Positions 52,848 through 61,002 of a stretch of 64,000 nucleotides of DNA are shown here, in pieces. Numbering within the stretch: position 1 is the first letter of the stretch; every line of letters starts with the position of its first letter. The position numbers were made by a program, and so were the translations under genes. The DNA lies in the NCBI GenBank assembly GCA_028716385.1, contig JAQUPX010000005.1, positions 204,865 through 268,864 of the forward strand. The letters run 5' to 3'. This DNA is from a bacterium (lineage in GTDB: Bacteria; Hydrothermota; UBA3073; JACQXS01; JAQTXJ01). The notes beneath the pieces were generated by a model. That model did not search any database. It saw nothing but the letters and a program-made list of their open reading frames with translations, and was not told the DNA's origin.

Positions 52848-55800
52848 TTATTGTGCAGATATGTCTATAACTTTATCTTCTTTTTTTACGGATAAACTGA
52901 ATTCTCCCGGTAGATTTAAGACATTCATTATGGACTTTAATAAATACGGTTTACTATGAATGTTCTTAAATATTGAAATTGCTTCCGAATAGCATTCAAA
53001 AGCTTCTTTTGGTTTATTTAACTCGTGAAATATACATCCCATCAGAAATACGCTCCTACCTTTTGCTTTATCTTTATGTGATTTCTTGGATAGTTCAAAT
53101 GCTTCTGCCAAATATTTTAATGCGCACTCATAATCGCTTTTCCCTCTATGCAATTCACCAAGTATTAAACAACTTTCGATTAAAAGAGTGTTATCTTCTA
53201 TTTCCTTGTATAAATTGCTTGCTTCAGTTAAATAAGACAACGCATCACTTTTATTATCTCTTATGATGCAAAATAATCCTCTGTTGAAAGTTGTCATTGC
53301 CTTCCATTCTTTTTCTTCTTTGGGCTTTTTATCCAGTTCGGAAATCAATTTTTCACAGGATTCATAATCTTTCATTAAGAAATAAGTAATTATAATATTA
53401 TTATAAATGGCAATGATTTCATTTTTATCGGTCGTTGACTTTAATACCTTTTCATAATATTTCACGGCATCTTTGTAACCATAAAGAAGTCTTGCTTCAT
53501 CACCTGCCCAGAGATTATAGCTTGCCCCTTTTGAAGAATCATCAGATAATTCAAGATGATACGCGATATCCCATAAAAACTCTTCCATCTTTTCACTATA
53601 GTATATTTCTATCCATTCCCCTATTTTTCTGTGCAATTCAGGTGGATTTTTTACTTTGCTTTCAAAAAGTTCGCGAATTTCATTATACGTAAATCTATAT
53701 TTGTTAGCACCAATTAATTTAATGAGCCCAAGTTCAAGCCCCTTATCAATTATATGGGAAAGGTACCCCTCATTCTTGCCGGTAAATAGAGTTAAAAAAT
53801 TTACGTCAAATTCATTTCCAAGTAAAGCGGCAGTGGATAACATAGCTTCTTCATTTTTATCCAGTTGGTTTATCTTGTTTTCAGATATTTCTTTTGCGGA
53901 CTCAAAAGGTTCCTCTTCTTTTATTAAACTGTTAAGTGCTTCCTGTAAGATAAGCGGATTCCCTTTGGAGAGTTTCTTGGCTTTTTCCAATATTGGAGCA
54001 GGTGGCACAGATTGTGAAAAAATCATAGAAATCATTGCATCCATATCTTTTTCAGATAAAGGATTAATTTGAATTTCCTGTATTTCTTTTCCTATATTAG
54101 CAAAACATTTTTCGGTTTCATATTTTTCTGTCATATTCACTAAAGAAGTGCAGCATATTATTCCCTTGAAATTCTGAGAATGCTTGGCAAAATAAGAAAG
54201 TAATTCAATGGTAGATTTATCTGCATCCTGAACGTCCTCTATTATAAATAAAACAGGAGATTCGTTGGAAATTGTATTAAAAGAGGAAATTATTTTATTG
54301 AAAAACTCTATTCGTTCTTCATCGCAGATATTACATAAAATTGAGTTCCCATATTTCAAAGAAATAGGCGAATAATCTAGAAATATGTCATAATTGGTAA
54401 ATTCTAAATCCGTTTTTTTATATTGCTCCCAGAAAGGTAATAAAGCTTTGATTTGGGTAAACAAAGCTGTTATTTCGGTGGAAAGTGTCACATTTCTTTC
54501 TATATATTGTCTAAAAAACTGTTTAAATGGACCATAAGGTGAGGCAGGAGCGTTGCAATGTGTAATAAATGTCTGACACCCCTTAAATTTTAATCGCTCT
54601 GAAAATTCATTCAAAATACGGGTTTTCCCTATGCCGGTTGTGCCTGAAATAAAAACCACTTTTTCCCCGCTGCTAAAAGCTTTTTGTAAATCTTCAAGTG
54701 TTTTTTCCTGCCCGATGAGTTGCGAACAATTAATGGAACTATGTTTTTTGATGCTGAGTTTGTTGTATGCTTGCTCTAATAATGTCCTGGGACTAGCTGC
54801 ATCTGTTGGGTACAAGGATACTTCTGTCTTTATACTCACAGGGACTTTAGATTCAAAATCAAATTTTTCTACAAGACTTTTAAGATTCTCTTGCTTTTCT
54901 TTTTTGTCTTTTTCTTCTAAACTTGGAGAGAGTATAGTAAAAGCATCTCCGTTGTAGCGAAATAAAGTTTCTTTTTCTGCTAGATTGCCTTTTAGTAAAT
55001 CTGCCATCTGGCATAATATCTTATCCCCAAGAGGCTCGCCAAACTTTTCGTTTATTGTGCGGAAATGTGCAATATCAAGAAAAATAACCCCAAGCGTGCG
55101 GTTTTCCTGTTCGGCGTTTAATATTTCTTCCTCGCAAAATTCCATAAGCGTATCACGGTCATAAAGTTGAGTAAGGCTGTCTATTGACTTCCGGGTTGGT
55201 TCACTTTTGATATTAGCTTTGCTTACAGGTATGTTAGCGGCAGAAGTTTCTTCTGAAACTTGGATGTCTTCTTTAGAAATTTCACCTTTAACCAGCTTAA
55301 TTGCATTGCTTAGATAATTTTCCAATACAGGACTTTCTATGTTTTCTGTTTTTATGTTGCCCTCCGGTAAAGATGCTGATGCCTCGCATTGAAAGGGCCC
55401 AAAATTTTTAGCCTGCTCTATGCCTTCCCGAAGATATAATTCTTTTAATTCATTTATAACTGGTTCGCTATTAGGAAATTTTTCGTTTATATATTCGTAA
55501 GTTTTGATTACTTCTTCAATGTTGTTTCTTTTTCGCATACGGTTAGCATAGTCAATAAAGTTTTCAATGGCTTCACTTTTTAATTTAAGTTGAGAATAAA
55601 GTGTCCCAAGAATGTAATATGTTTCTTCGGCATCGGGATTTATCCTTAAAATCTTTTTGGATATTGCTACGGCGTTATTATATAAAAAATCTTTTGTATA
55701 AATCTCTCTTGCTTTTTTATAGGAATTTATGGCATCATCCGTTAGCTTCATCATTTTATAAATATCCCCGACAATATTATAAAAATTGGGATTGTTGGGT

Positions 55801-55901
55801 TCGTCCTGAATAAGAACCTGATACTCTTGAAGTGCCTCGGAATACTTGCAATCCCTCAAAAGTTCTTTTGCCGTTTGTTCTCTTATTTTCGTTGATTTCA
55901 T
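52848..55901 (-). CDS. TPR / degenerate GGDEF / STAND-type ATPase / TPR signalling protein
   Basis: A 1017-residue cytoplasmic protein. Residues 1-165: TPR-like helices (KYSEALQEYQVLIQDEPNNPNFY). Residues about 240-385: a GGDEF fold (DSLTQLYDRDTL, FLDIAHFRTINEKFG with Asp276). Its active loop reads YNGDAF at 316-321 instead of GGDEF, and no RxxD inhibitory site is seen, so cyclase activity is unlikely. Residues about 395-700: a signalling ATPase with Walker A GTTGIGKT (420-427) and Walker B VLFIIEDVQDADKST. Residues about 790-990: further TPRs. The layout resembles adenylate-cyclase/MalT-like regulators and serine/threonine-kinase-associated AAA proteins, but no DNA-binding domain is visible. 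Confidence 0.85.
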   Translation of the reverse strand: MKSTKIREQTAKELLRDCKYSEALQEYQVLIQDEPNNPNFYNIVGDIYKMMKLTDDAINSYKKAREIYTKDFLYNNAVAISKKILRINPDAEETYYILGTLYSQLKLKSEAIENFIDYANRMRKRNNIEEVIKTYEYINEKFPNSEPVINELKELYLREGIEQAKNFGPFQCEASASLPEGNIKTENIESPVLENYLSNAIKLVKGEISKEDIQVSEETSAANIPVSKANIKSEPTRKSIDSLTQLYDRDTLMEFCEEEILNAEQENRTLGVIFLDIAHFRTINEKFGEPLGDKILCQMADLLKGNLAEKETLFRYNGDAFTILSPSLEEKDKKEKQENLKSLVEKFDFESKVPVSIKTEVSLYPTDAASPRTLLEQAYNKLSIKKHSSINCSQLIGQEKTLEDLQKAFSSGEKVVFISGTTGIGKTRILNEFSERLKFKGCQTFITHCNAPASPYGPFKQFFRQYIERNVTLSTEITALFTQIKALLPFWEQYKKTDLEFTNYDIFLDYSPISLKYGNSILCNICDEERIEFFNKIISSFNTISNESPVLFIIEDVQDADKSTIELLSYFAKHSQNFKGIICCTSLVNMTEKYETEKCFANIGKEIQEIQINPLSEKDMDAMISMIFSQSVPPAPILEKAKKLSKGNPLILQEALNSLIKEEEPFESAKEISENKINQLDKNEEAMLSTAALLGNEFDVNFLTLFTGKNEGYLSHIIDKGLELGLIKLIGANKYRFTYNEIRELFESKVKNPPELHRKIGEWIEIYYSEKMEEFLWDIAYHLELSDDSSKGASYNLWAGDEARLLYGYKDAVKYYEKVLKSTTDKNEIIAIYNNIIITYFLMKDYESCEKLISELDKKPKEEKEWKAMTTFNRGLFCIIRDNKSDALSYLTEASNLYKEIEDNTLLIESCLILGELHRGKSDYECALKYLAEAFELSKKSHKDKAKGRSVFLMGCIFHELNKPKEAFECYSEAISIFKNIHSKPYLLKSIMNVLNLPGEFSLSVKKEDKVIDISAQ

Positions 55902-55991
55902 TAAGTGGAAATAATATATTGAAAATTGCTCTTGTCAAGACTGAAAATTTTTACTGAAGTTTACTCTTTGTCTCTTTACTTTTCTTACTCG

Positions 55992-56020
55992 TTGACAAAA
56001 ATCATTTTAACAAATAAAAT
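55992..56020 (+). promoter_or_regulatory. Promoter of the ECF sigma operon
   Basis: TTGACA (55992-55997), 17-bp spacer, TAAAAT (56015-56020), about 20 nt before the sigma-factor ATG. It looks like a housekeeping-type promoter; no clear ribosome site follows. Confidence 0.75.
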
Positions 56021-56040
56021 AAACAATTCTATCATTCAAA

Positions 56041-56628
56041 ATGGAAGACTTGCTAAAAAACAAATCCGATGAAGAGTTGATAAAAGGTGTTGCAAATAAA
56101 GACGAATCCGCTTTTGAAATTCTTGCAGAAAAATATAAATACTCCGTTCTAAACATAATTTATCGCTATACCGGAAATCGCACGGAAGCCGAAGATATTT
56201 CTCAGGATATATTTGTTAAAATCTGGCATTCTGCAGACAGCTTTAAACATAAATCCAAAGTCTCTACCTGGATATATAGAATCGTAGTCAATTACTGCCT
56301 TAACTTTAAGAATAAAAATAAAATTAATGCCAACATTCAATCTCTCGATGAGCTTTCAGAAAAAGGCGAAATCATAACTAATTCTTCAAAAGAACATAAG
56401 AGTTATGAAAGTCAAGAGACAGATAAAATAGTAAGAGAGTCTGTAAATAAATTGCCCGAAAGATACAGGATGGTTCTTGTTTTATCAAGATTTGAAAATA
56501 AATCCTATCAGGAAATCTCAGAAATTATGAACCTTTCAGTCCCCGCGGTTGAGTCATTGATTTTTAGGGCAAAAGCTAACTTAAAGAAAGCGCTATCACC
56601 TTATTTTAATAAGAAAACAGGAATTTAA
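56041..56628 (+). CDS. ECF-type RNA polymerase sigma factor
   Basis: A 195-residue sigma-70 family protein. Region 2 has the polymerase-binding and -10 recognition pattern AEDISQDIFVKIWHSADSF..STWIYRIVVNYC. Region 4 has LPERYRMVLVLSRFENKSYQEISEIMNLSVPAVESLIFRAKANLKK, the helix-turn-helix that reads the -35. It is the first gene of a five-gene run: sigma, zinc-finger anti-sigma, and three small metal-ligand-rich proteins. By analogy with RpoE/CnrH systems it likely answers metal or envelope stress. Confidence 0.95.
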   Translation: MEDLLKNKSDEELIKGVANKDESAFEILAEKYKYSVLNIIYRYTGNRTEAEDISQDIFVKIWHSADSFKHKSKVSTWIYRIVVNYCLNFKNKNKINANIQSLDELSEKGEIITNSSKEHKSYESQETDKIVRESVNKLPERYRMVLVLSRFENKSYQEISEIMNLSVPAVESLIFRAKANLKKALSPYFNKKTGI

Positions 56629-56675
56629 TTATTTTTTCGCAAGTTTTTGGAATTTTAGCTGTCTAATTGAGTAGA

Positions 56676-57161
56676 ATGAAAAAAGAATGTATCAATCCTG
56701 AAAAACTATCCGCTTTTTTAGACGGGGAATTATCAGAACAGGAAAGGGAAAATATTAAGTCTCACGTGAAAGATTGCCCGCTCTGTCAAAAAGAAGCTCA
56801 GGGATTAACCAAATTAACCGAATTGCTTAACAATTCTTTTCTCCCAATTGAACCATCGCCTTATTTCATTCCCGGACTAAAACAAAAAATTGAAGATAAT
56901 GAACCTATGCCTGCTAAGATAACAATTAATGACTGGATAAGCCGAATAAAACACTCTCTTGTCCCTATCGGAGCGACGGCTCTTATTTTGTTGTCTTTTG
57001 TTGCCGGAAACCGTATCGGAAACATATTATATCAAAAATCATCAACTGCTCAGGAGCGAGAAATTTATACTTCAGTTGAAAGTTCCATACTCAATGATTC
57101 CCCGGAGAGTTCATTAACCAACACTTATGCTAATTTATTACCCGAAGAAGGAGAACGATGA
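56676..57161 (+). CDS. Membrane anti-sigma factor with zinc-finger domain
   Basis: A protein of about 161 residues. The N-terminal cytoplasmic zinc-binding anti-sigma (zf-HC2) domain has LSAFLDGELSEQERENIKSHVKDCPLC with His-x3-Cys-x2-Cys. One membrane helix lies near residues 107-125 (ALILLSFVAGN), then a short periplasmic tail. It should hold the upstream ECF sigma factor at the membrane. I prefer ATG 56676 over TTG 56667. Its TGA overlaps the ATG of the next gene. Confidence 0.92.
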   Translation: MKKECINPEKLSAFLDGELSEQERENIKSHVKDCPLCQKEAQGLTKLTELLNNSFLPIEPSPYFIPGLKQKIEDNEPMPAKITINDWISRIKHSLVPIGATALILLSFVAGNRIGNILYQKSSTAQEREIYTSVESSILNDSPESSLTNTYANLLPEEGER

Positions 57162-57619
57162 AAATAAAAATTTTAATAATTTTGCTTGTACTGTCGTTGG
57201 GTGTAAATGTCGGGACGCTGATAACCGTTATTTATCACTCTAATAAACCCAAAATACATAAGCAATGGCGGCAACATCCCTTAAAAGAAAAACTTGACCT
57301 TAGCAAGGAACAGATTGGGCAAATAGAAAACATAAAAACGAAAAGCAGACAGACAACCATTCCCTTGAGAGACACTTTAATTATGAAAAGAAAAGAACTT
57401 ATTTCTCTACTAAAAAGAAATCCATCCGATAGCATAAAATCAGATAGCCTTATTAAAGAAATTGCTAATCTGCAAATACAAATGGAATCTTATGTATTGA
57501 ATGATATGAGAGACATAATGAAGAACTTGACCCCGGAACAATCCCAGAAGTTTTGTGAATGTTTTGAAGAAAAAATGCATTGTCCTAAAAAAAGTATGCG
57601 GTGTTGTCCGATGAAATAA
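57158..57619 (+). CDS. Membrane-anchored Spy/CnrX-like sensor protein
   Basis: A 153-residue protein with an N-terminal membrane helix (residues about 3-26) and an alpha-helical periplasmic domain. The domain has the heavy-metal-resistance/Spy pattern: LKEKLDLSKEQIGQIENIK, later NLTPEQSQKF (an LTxxQ-type repeat). The C-terminus is Cys-rich (CECFEEKMHCPKKSMRCC). It resembles CnrX/ZraP/Spy sensors that bind metals or unfolded proteins in the periplasm. Overlap with the anti-sigma gene suggests it regulates that protein. Confidence 0.88.
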   Translation: MKIKILIILLVLSLGVNVGTLITVIYHSNKPKIHKQWRQHPLKEKLDLSKEQIGQIENIKTKSRQTTIPLRDTLIMKRKELISLLKRNPSDSIKSDSLIKEIANLQIQMESYVLNDMRDIMKNLTPEQSQKFCECFEEKMHCPKKSMRCCPMK

Positions 57620-57656
57620 GATATTAATAAAAAAAGATACCTTAAAGGAGGTACAA

Positions 57657-57887
57657 ATGATGAGAGAAGGCGGAAATATGTGTCAAATGGGCGGTGGCCC
57701 AAGATTTATGGGATTTAATCAGGGCGGATGTGGTTGCGGTTGTAACGGTGGCGGTGGAGCTCCACAAAGAAGATTTATGACAAGACGTGAAAAGATTGCT
57801 ATGCTTGAAGACTACAAGAAAGAACTTGAATCCGAACTTGAAGGTCTTAAAGAAAAAATAGCAAAAATAAAAAGCTGTAGTAAATAG
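57657..57887 (+). CDS. Small Cys/Gly/Met-rich protein with coiled coil
   Basis: A 76-residue protein. The N-terminal half is Gly/Met/Cys-rich (MCQMGGGPRFMG, GGCGCGCNGGGG), and the C-terminal half is a charged coiled coil (MLEDYKKELESELEGLKEKIAKI). The architecture resembles DUF5320-type small proteins. A strong AAAGGAGGT ribosome site precedes the first of two ATGs. The GCGCGC cluster could bind a metal. No signal peptide is apparent. Confidence 0.8.
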   Translation: MMREGGNMCQMGGGPRFMGFNQGGCGCGCNGGGGAPQRRFMTRREKIAMLEDYKKELESELEGLKEKIAKIKSCSK

Positions 57888-57896
57888 GAGGAAAAA

Positions 57897-58481
57897 ATGA
57901 AAATACAAAAAAACCTTACTTCTGTTATTTTCTCCATAGTATTGATGACATTCTTAAGTGCTCCTGTTCTTGCTGAAAAACCCGATAGAGATGATGATAT
58001 GGGATGTCCTATGATGGGGAAAAAAGTGATTGTGGAAAAAAGAATGGAAAATTGCGAAATGGGGAAGATGGGTAACTGTGAAATGGGTAAAATGCGCAAA
58101 GGAGATTGCGATTTTAAATGCTGTGACGAAATGAAACGTGGAATGGATATGCCCGATATTCCAAATCTCACGGAAGACCAGAAAGCAAAAATTAAAAAAG
58201 TTCATATTGAAGCAAAGAAAGACCTCCTTAGAATGGAAACAGAGTTGAAAATTAAAAATATTGAATTCCAAGAATTGATGGGCGACGAGGCAGATGAAGG
58301 GCTGCTTAATTCAAAAATAGATGAAATTGGAAAAATACGAACGGAAATACAGAAGAAGCAAGTTGGAACTATGGTAGCAGTCCGTAATCTTTTAACTAAA
58401 GAACAAAAAGCGTCTCTTAAAAAAGAAATGTGCCCGATGATGCGTAAAGGAAAAATGGATAAGAAAATGGACAAAAAATAG
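57897..58481 (+). CDS. Spy/CpxP-like periplasmic protein, Cys/Met-rich
   Basis: A 194-residue protein with a signal peptide (about 1-23, ending VLAEKP). Residues about 25-85 are packed with Met, Cys and acidic residues (MGCPMMGKK, NCEMGKMGNCEMGKM, GDCDFKCCDEMKRGM). The rest is a helical Spy/CpxP-like domain (NLTEDQKAKIKKVHIEAKKDLL, LLTKEQKASLKKEM) ending CPMMRKGKMDKK. The Met/Cys content suggests soft-metal binding such as copper or silver. An AGGAGG site precedes it. Last gene of the ECF operon, before a terminator. Confidence 0.88.
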   Translation: MKIQKNLTSVIFSIVLMTFLSAPVLAEKPDRDDDMGCPMMGKKVIVEKRMENCEMGKMGNCEMGKMRKGDCDFKCCDEMKRGMDMPDIPNLTEDQKAKIKKVHIEAKKDLLRMETELKIKNIEFQELMGDEADEGLLNSKIDEIGKIRTEIQKKQVGTMVAVRNLLTKEQKASLKKEMCPMMRKGKMDKKMDKK

Positions 58482-58496
58482 GAAGATAAAGATTTG

Positions 58497-58532
58497 CAAA
58501 AAAGGACAGGTATTTCGCCTGTCCTTTTTTTT
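58497..58532 (+). terminator. Intrinsic terminator of the ECF operon
   Basis: GGACAGG (58504-58510), 7-nt loop, CCTGTCC (58518-58524), followed by eight T; A-rich on the left arm, so it may also act on the other strand. Confidence 0.95.
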
Positions 58533-58599
58533 GTGTAGATACTACCTTTAACAGACAAATAATAGAATAACTCATTTTTATCATAAATAAGGAGATGCT

Positions 58600-58650
58600 T
58601 TAAATTACTGGGGGCGGAACTACCCCCAAAGATTCCTTTTGGGCTTTAGC
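58600..58650. repeat. Dispersed palindromes downstream of the ECF operon
   Basis: TGGGGGCGGAACTACCCCCA followed by GGGCTTTAGCCC, the latter shared with the 4800 region. No gene between 58533 and 58777. Confidence 0.65.
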
Positions 58651-58777
58651 CCATAACTTGTATGATTGTCTACCTTATGGATTGCCGTTTTTCTCTGTAG
58701 GTTGATAGATGACAAGCAAGATTAAAATGTCATAATCGTACCAAAAGGAAAGACAATTTACAAAAAATATCCATTTA

Positions 58778-58806
58778 TTGACAAGAACATTAATTTCTAT
58801 TAAGCA
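58778..58806 (+). promoter_or_regulatory. Promoter of the GT4 gene
   Basis: TTGACA (58778-58783), 17-bp spacer, TAAGCA (58801-58806). The TTG of the -35 box is in frame with the gene, but the true start is the ATG at 58823. Confidence 0.6.
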
Positions 58807-58822
58807 TAGCATAGATAGCGTT

Positions 58823-59923
58823 ATGAAAAAGGATATTAAAGTTGGCATAGATGCGCGAGTATTGCAAACGGGTTTTGCAAATAAAGGCATTGGGACATAC
58901 GATTACAATTTAATTAAAAACCTAATTAAATTAAATACGGAATTCCATTTCTCTTTCTACGTTTTCAACGATGCCGAAGTCCCGGATATCATAAAAAACG
59001 AAAAACTAATTAAACTGTGCAGACATAAAAAATTCAATATTTTTTATCAACAATTTATTACATTAAAAAACGATATAGATATTTTCCATAACCTTTTATC
59101 CATTGGTCCTACTTCTGAACTTGTTCTGCCATATTTTCAATTCAAAAAAACTATTGGCACTGTTTTTGATTTGACATTTTACAAACTGCCTGACCAATGG
59201 TCGCGATTTATTTCAACTACAAAAGATTATAGGTTACAAATTCACGCATTGAAAAAAGCTAAAAGAGTTGTCTCTATTTCATCGTATGTTAAAAACGATT
59301 TAATTAAAACATTTGCCATTCTGGAGAATAAAGTAACTGCCATACACGGGGGAGTAGATTTAAATATCTTCAAACCAATAAAATCACAACAGGAACTGGA
59401 ACATATAAAAAATAAATACAACATAAAAAACAAGTTTATCCTTGGGGTTGGAGATGTTGATGATTACAAAAAAAATATAAAAACGCTGTTTAAATTAATA
59501 GAATTCTTGTCTGATTTTACCCTTGTTATAGCAGGTAATCCCGGTAATATTACAAATTCAAACCCCAGGATTCTTTTTGTCGGCGAAGTATCGCAACAAG
59601 AATTAGCCCTGTTATATAATTTGGCCTCTGTATTCGTATTCCCAAGTTTTGCGGAAGGGTTAGGGTTTCCTGTTTTGGAATCGATGGCATCAGGATGTCC
59701 CGTTATTGCATCTGACAGGACTTCTTTGCCGGAAATAGTGAGCGATGCGGGTATGTTATTTGCCCCTTCGGATATAAAAGGAATATTGCAAGCCATAAAA
59801 AAGATAACTATTAATAATGAGCTCAGGCAAAGCCTTATTAATAAAGGATTGAAACGTGCAGAAGCTTTTTCCTGGGAAAATTGCGCTAAAAAAACAATGC
59901 AATTGTATAAAGAAATTGCCTGA
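58823..59923 (+). CDS. GT4-family glycosyltransferase
   Basis: A protein of about 366 residues with GT-B fold, family GT4. The N-terminus is VGIDARVLQTGFANKGIGTY. The C-terminal domain has LGVGDVDDYKKNIKTL and the nucleotide-sugar site FPSFAEGLGFPVLESMASGCPVIASDRTSLPEI, with the EGLGFPVLE E-x7-E motif. It is related to mannosyl/glucosyltransferases of surface polysaccharide synthesis. ATG 58823 is chosen because the longer in-frame TTG start is part of the promoter. Monocistronic by position. Confidence 0.93.
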   Translation: MKKDIKVGIDARVLQTGFANKGIGTYDYNLIKNLIKLNTEFHFSFYVFNDAEVPDIIKNEKLIKLCRHKKFNIFYQQFITLKNDIDIFHNLLSIGPTSELVLPYFQFKKTIGTVFDLTFYKLPDQWSRFISTTKDYRLQIHALKKAKRVVSISSYVKNDLIKTFAILENKVTAIHGGVDLNIFKPIKSQQELEHIKNKYNIKNKFILGVGDVDDYKKNIKTLFKLIEFLSDFTLVIAGNPGNITNSNPRILFVGEVSQQELALLYNLASVFVFPSFAEGLGFPVLESMASGCPVIASDRTSLPEIVSDAGMLFAPSDIKGILQAIKKITINNELRQSLINKGLKRAEAFSWENCAKKTMQLYKEIA

Positions 59924-59960
59924 CAAGAGGTTCTTACAAATTTTATCTTTATAAAAAAAT

Positions 59961-60142
59961 GTAGGCACAATTTTAAATTGTGCTATCCCTTCCCTGACTT
60001 AACCTACTTGCCTTATAGGTTGGTAGCCGCAGGCTTTAGCCTGCGTTTTCGGTATTCGGTTAGTAGCCAAACAGCTTGCCTCGGACGGATTAATCTGGGA
60101 TTTCCTCTTACAGTAGGCACAATTTCAAATTGTGCTATCCCT
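59961..60142. repeat. Dispersed palindromic repeats in the gap after the GT4 gene
   Basis: Two copies of the hairpin phrase GGCACAATTTTAAATTGTGC (59961-59990) and its near-copy (60113-60142) flank the palindrome CGCAGGCTTTAGCCTGCG (60028-60045). A compact cluster of intergenic repeats without coding content. Confidence 0.8.
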
Positions 60143-60156
60143 TACCTTATTTATCC

Positions 60157-61002
60157 TTAGCTGCTTTGTTGTGAGAATTTCCTGTTACTGCAGTCGCGAG
60201 ATATGTTCATACTACCGGTTCGATAACCTTCAATGTCCAAAGTTACATAAGCGTAGCCAATAGCTTTGAATTTTTTTACGATCTGTTTACGGGTAGGAGC
60301 ATTTATAAAAAAATTAATATCCTTCTCTTTTACTTCTATTCTTGCAATATTACTATGGTGCCGAACGCGTACTTCTTTTAACCCTAAATCTAAAAGATAT
60401 TTTTCTGCAAGTTCTACCATTTTAAGTTTGTGCCCGGTTATTTTATCTCCATAAGGGAATCTACTCGCAAGACAAGGAAAAGCAGGCTTGTCCCATGTGG
60501 GCAATCCGTACTCTTTGGAAAGAATACGAATGTCTCTTTTGCTCAGTTTGGAATCTTTTAATGGGCTATAAACGTTGTATTTTTTGCAGGCTTTCATTCC
60601 GGGTCTGAAATCTTTTATATCATCGGAATTTGTGCCATCTAGAATGTAATTTAGATTGTTTGTTTTAGCAATAACTGCAATGTGTGCAAATAAATCTGAT
60701 TTACACCAGTAACATCTATCTTCAGGATTGGAATAAATTTTGGGGTTATTCAACGGATTTTCTTCAATAACTATATGTTTAACGGATAGTTTTTTTGCCA
60801 TCTTCTTAGCAAATTCTATTTCCGAATCGGGATAAAACACGGAACTTCCCGTAACTGCTAAAACTTTGTCGGAAGGTAGCGTATCTTTTGCGACTTTTAA
60901 TAGTAGAGTGCTATCTACACCTCCGGAATAAGCAACTACCACGCTGCCAAACTTTTTTAAGTTAGTTTTAAGAATGTCTAATTTCTTGTCTATAATCTTC
61001 AT
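60157..61002 (-). CDS. larE: LarE-family ATP-dependent sulfur transferase
   Basis: A 281-residue protein of the PP-loop ATPase superfamily. The ATP-binding SGGVDST is near residue 25. LarE-specific NPEDRCYWCKSDLF and KPAFPCLASRFPYG segments follow. LarE supplies sulfur to the nickel-pincer nucleotide cofactor of lactate racemase-type enzymes. The Cys in PCLASR matches the LarE sulfur-donor position. Together with the CYWC pair, three cysteines are available that could bind a [4Fe-4S] cluster as in some LarE proteins. The ATG directly follows the TonB-receptor stop (TAAATG), so the two are co-translated. LarB and LarC are not in the window. Confidence 0.93.
   Translation of the reverse strand: MKIIDKKLDILKTNLKKFGSVVVAYSGGVDSTLLLKVAKDTLPSDKVLAVTGSSVFYPDSEIEFAKKMAKKLSVKHIVIEENPLNNPKIYSNPEDRCYWCKSDLFAHIAVIAKTNNLNYILDGTNSDDIKDFRPGMKACKKYNVYSPLKDSKLSKRDIRILSKEYGLPTWDKPAFPCLASRFPYGDKITGHKLKMVELAEKYLLDLGLKEVRVRHHSNIARIEVKEKDINFFINAPTRKQIVKKFKAIGYAYVTLDIEGYRTGSMNISRDCSNRKFSQQSS

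Noticed and set aside
52393-52959. Several open frames across 52393-52959
   Set aside because: They lie over or at the edge of the rnpB gene, which is identified by its conserved RNA blocks and P1 pairing.
58778-58822. TTG start extending the GT4 gene upstream
   Set aside because: This TTG is the first three bases of the TTGACA promoter box, so it would not be in the transcript; ATG 58823 fits family starts.
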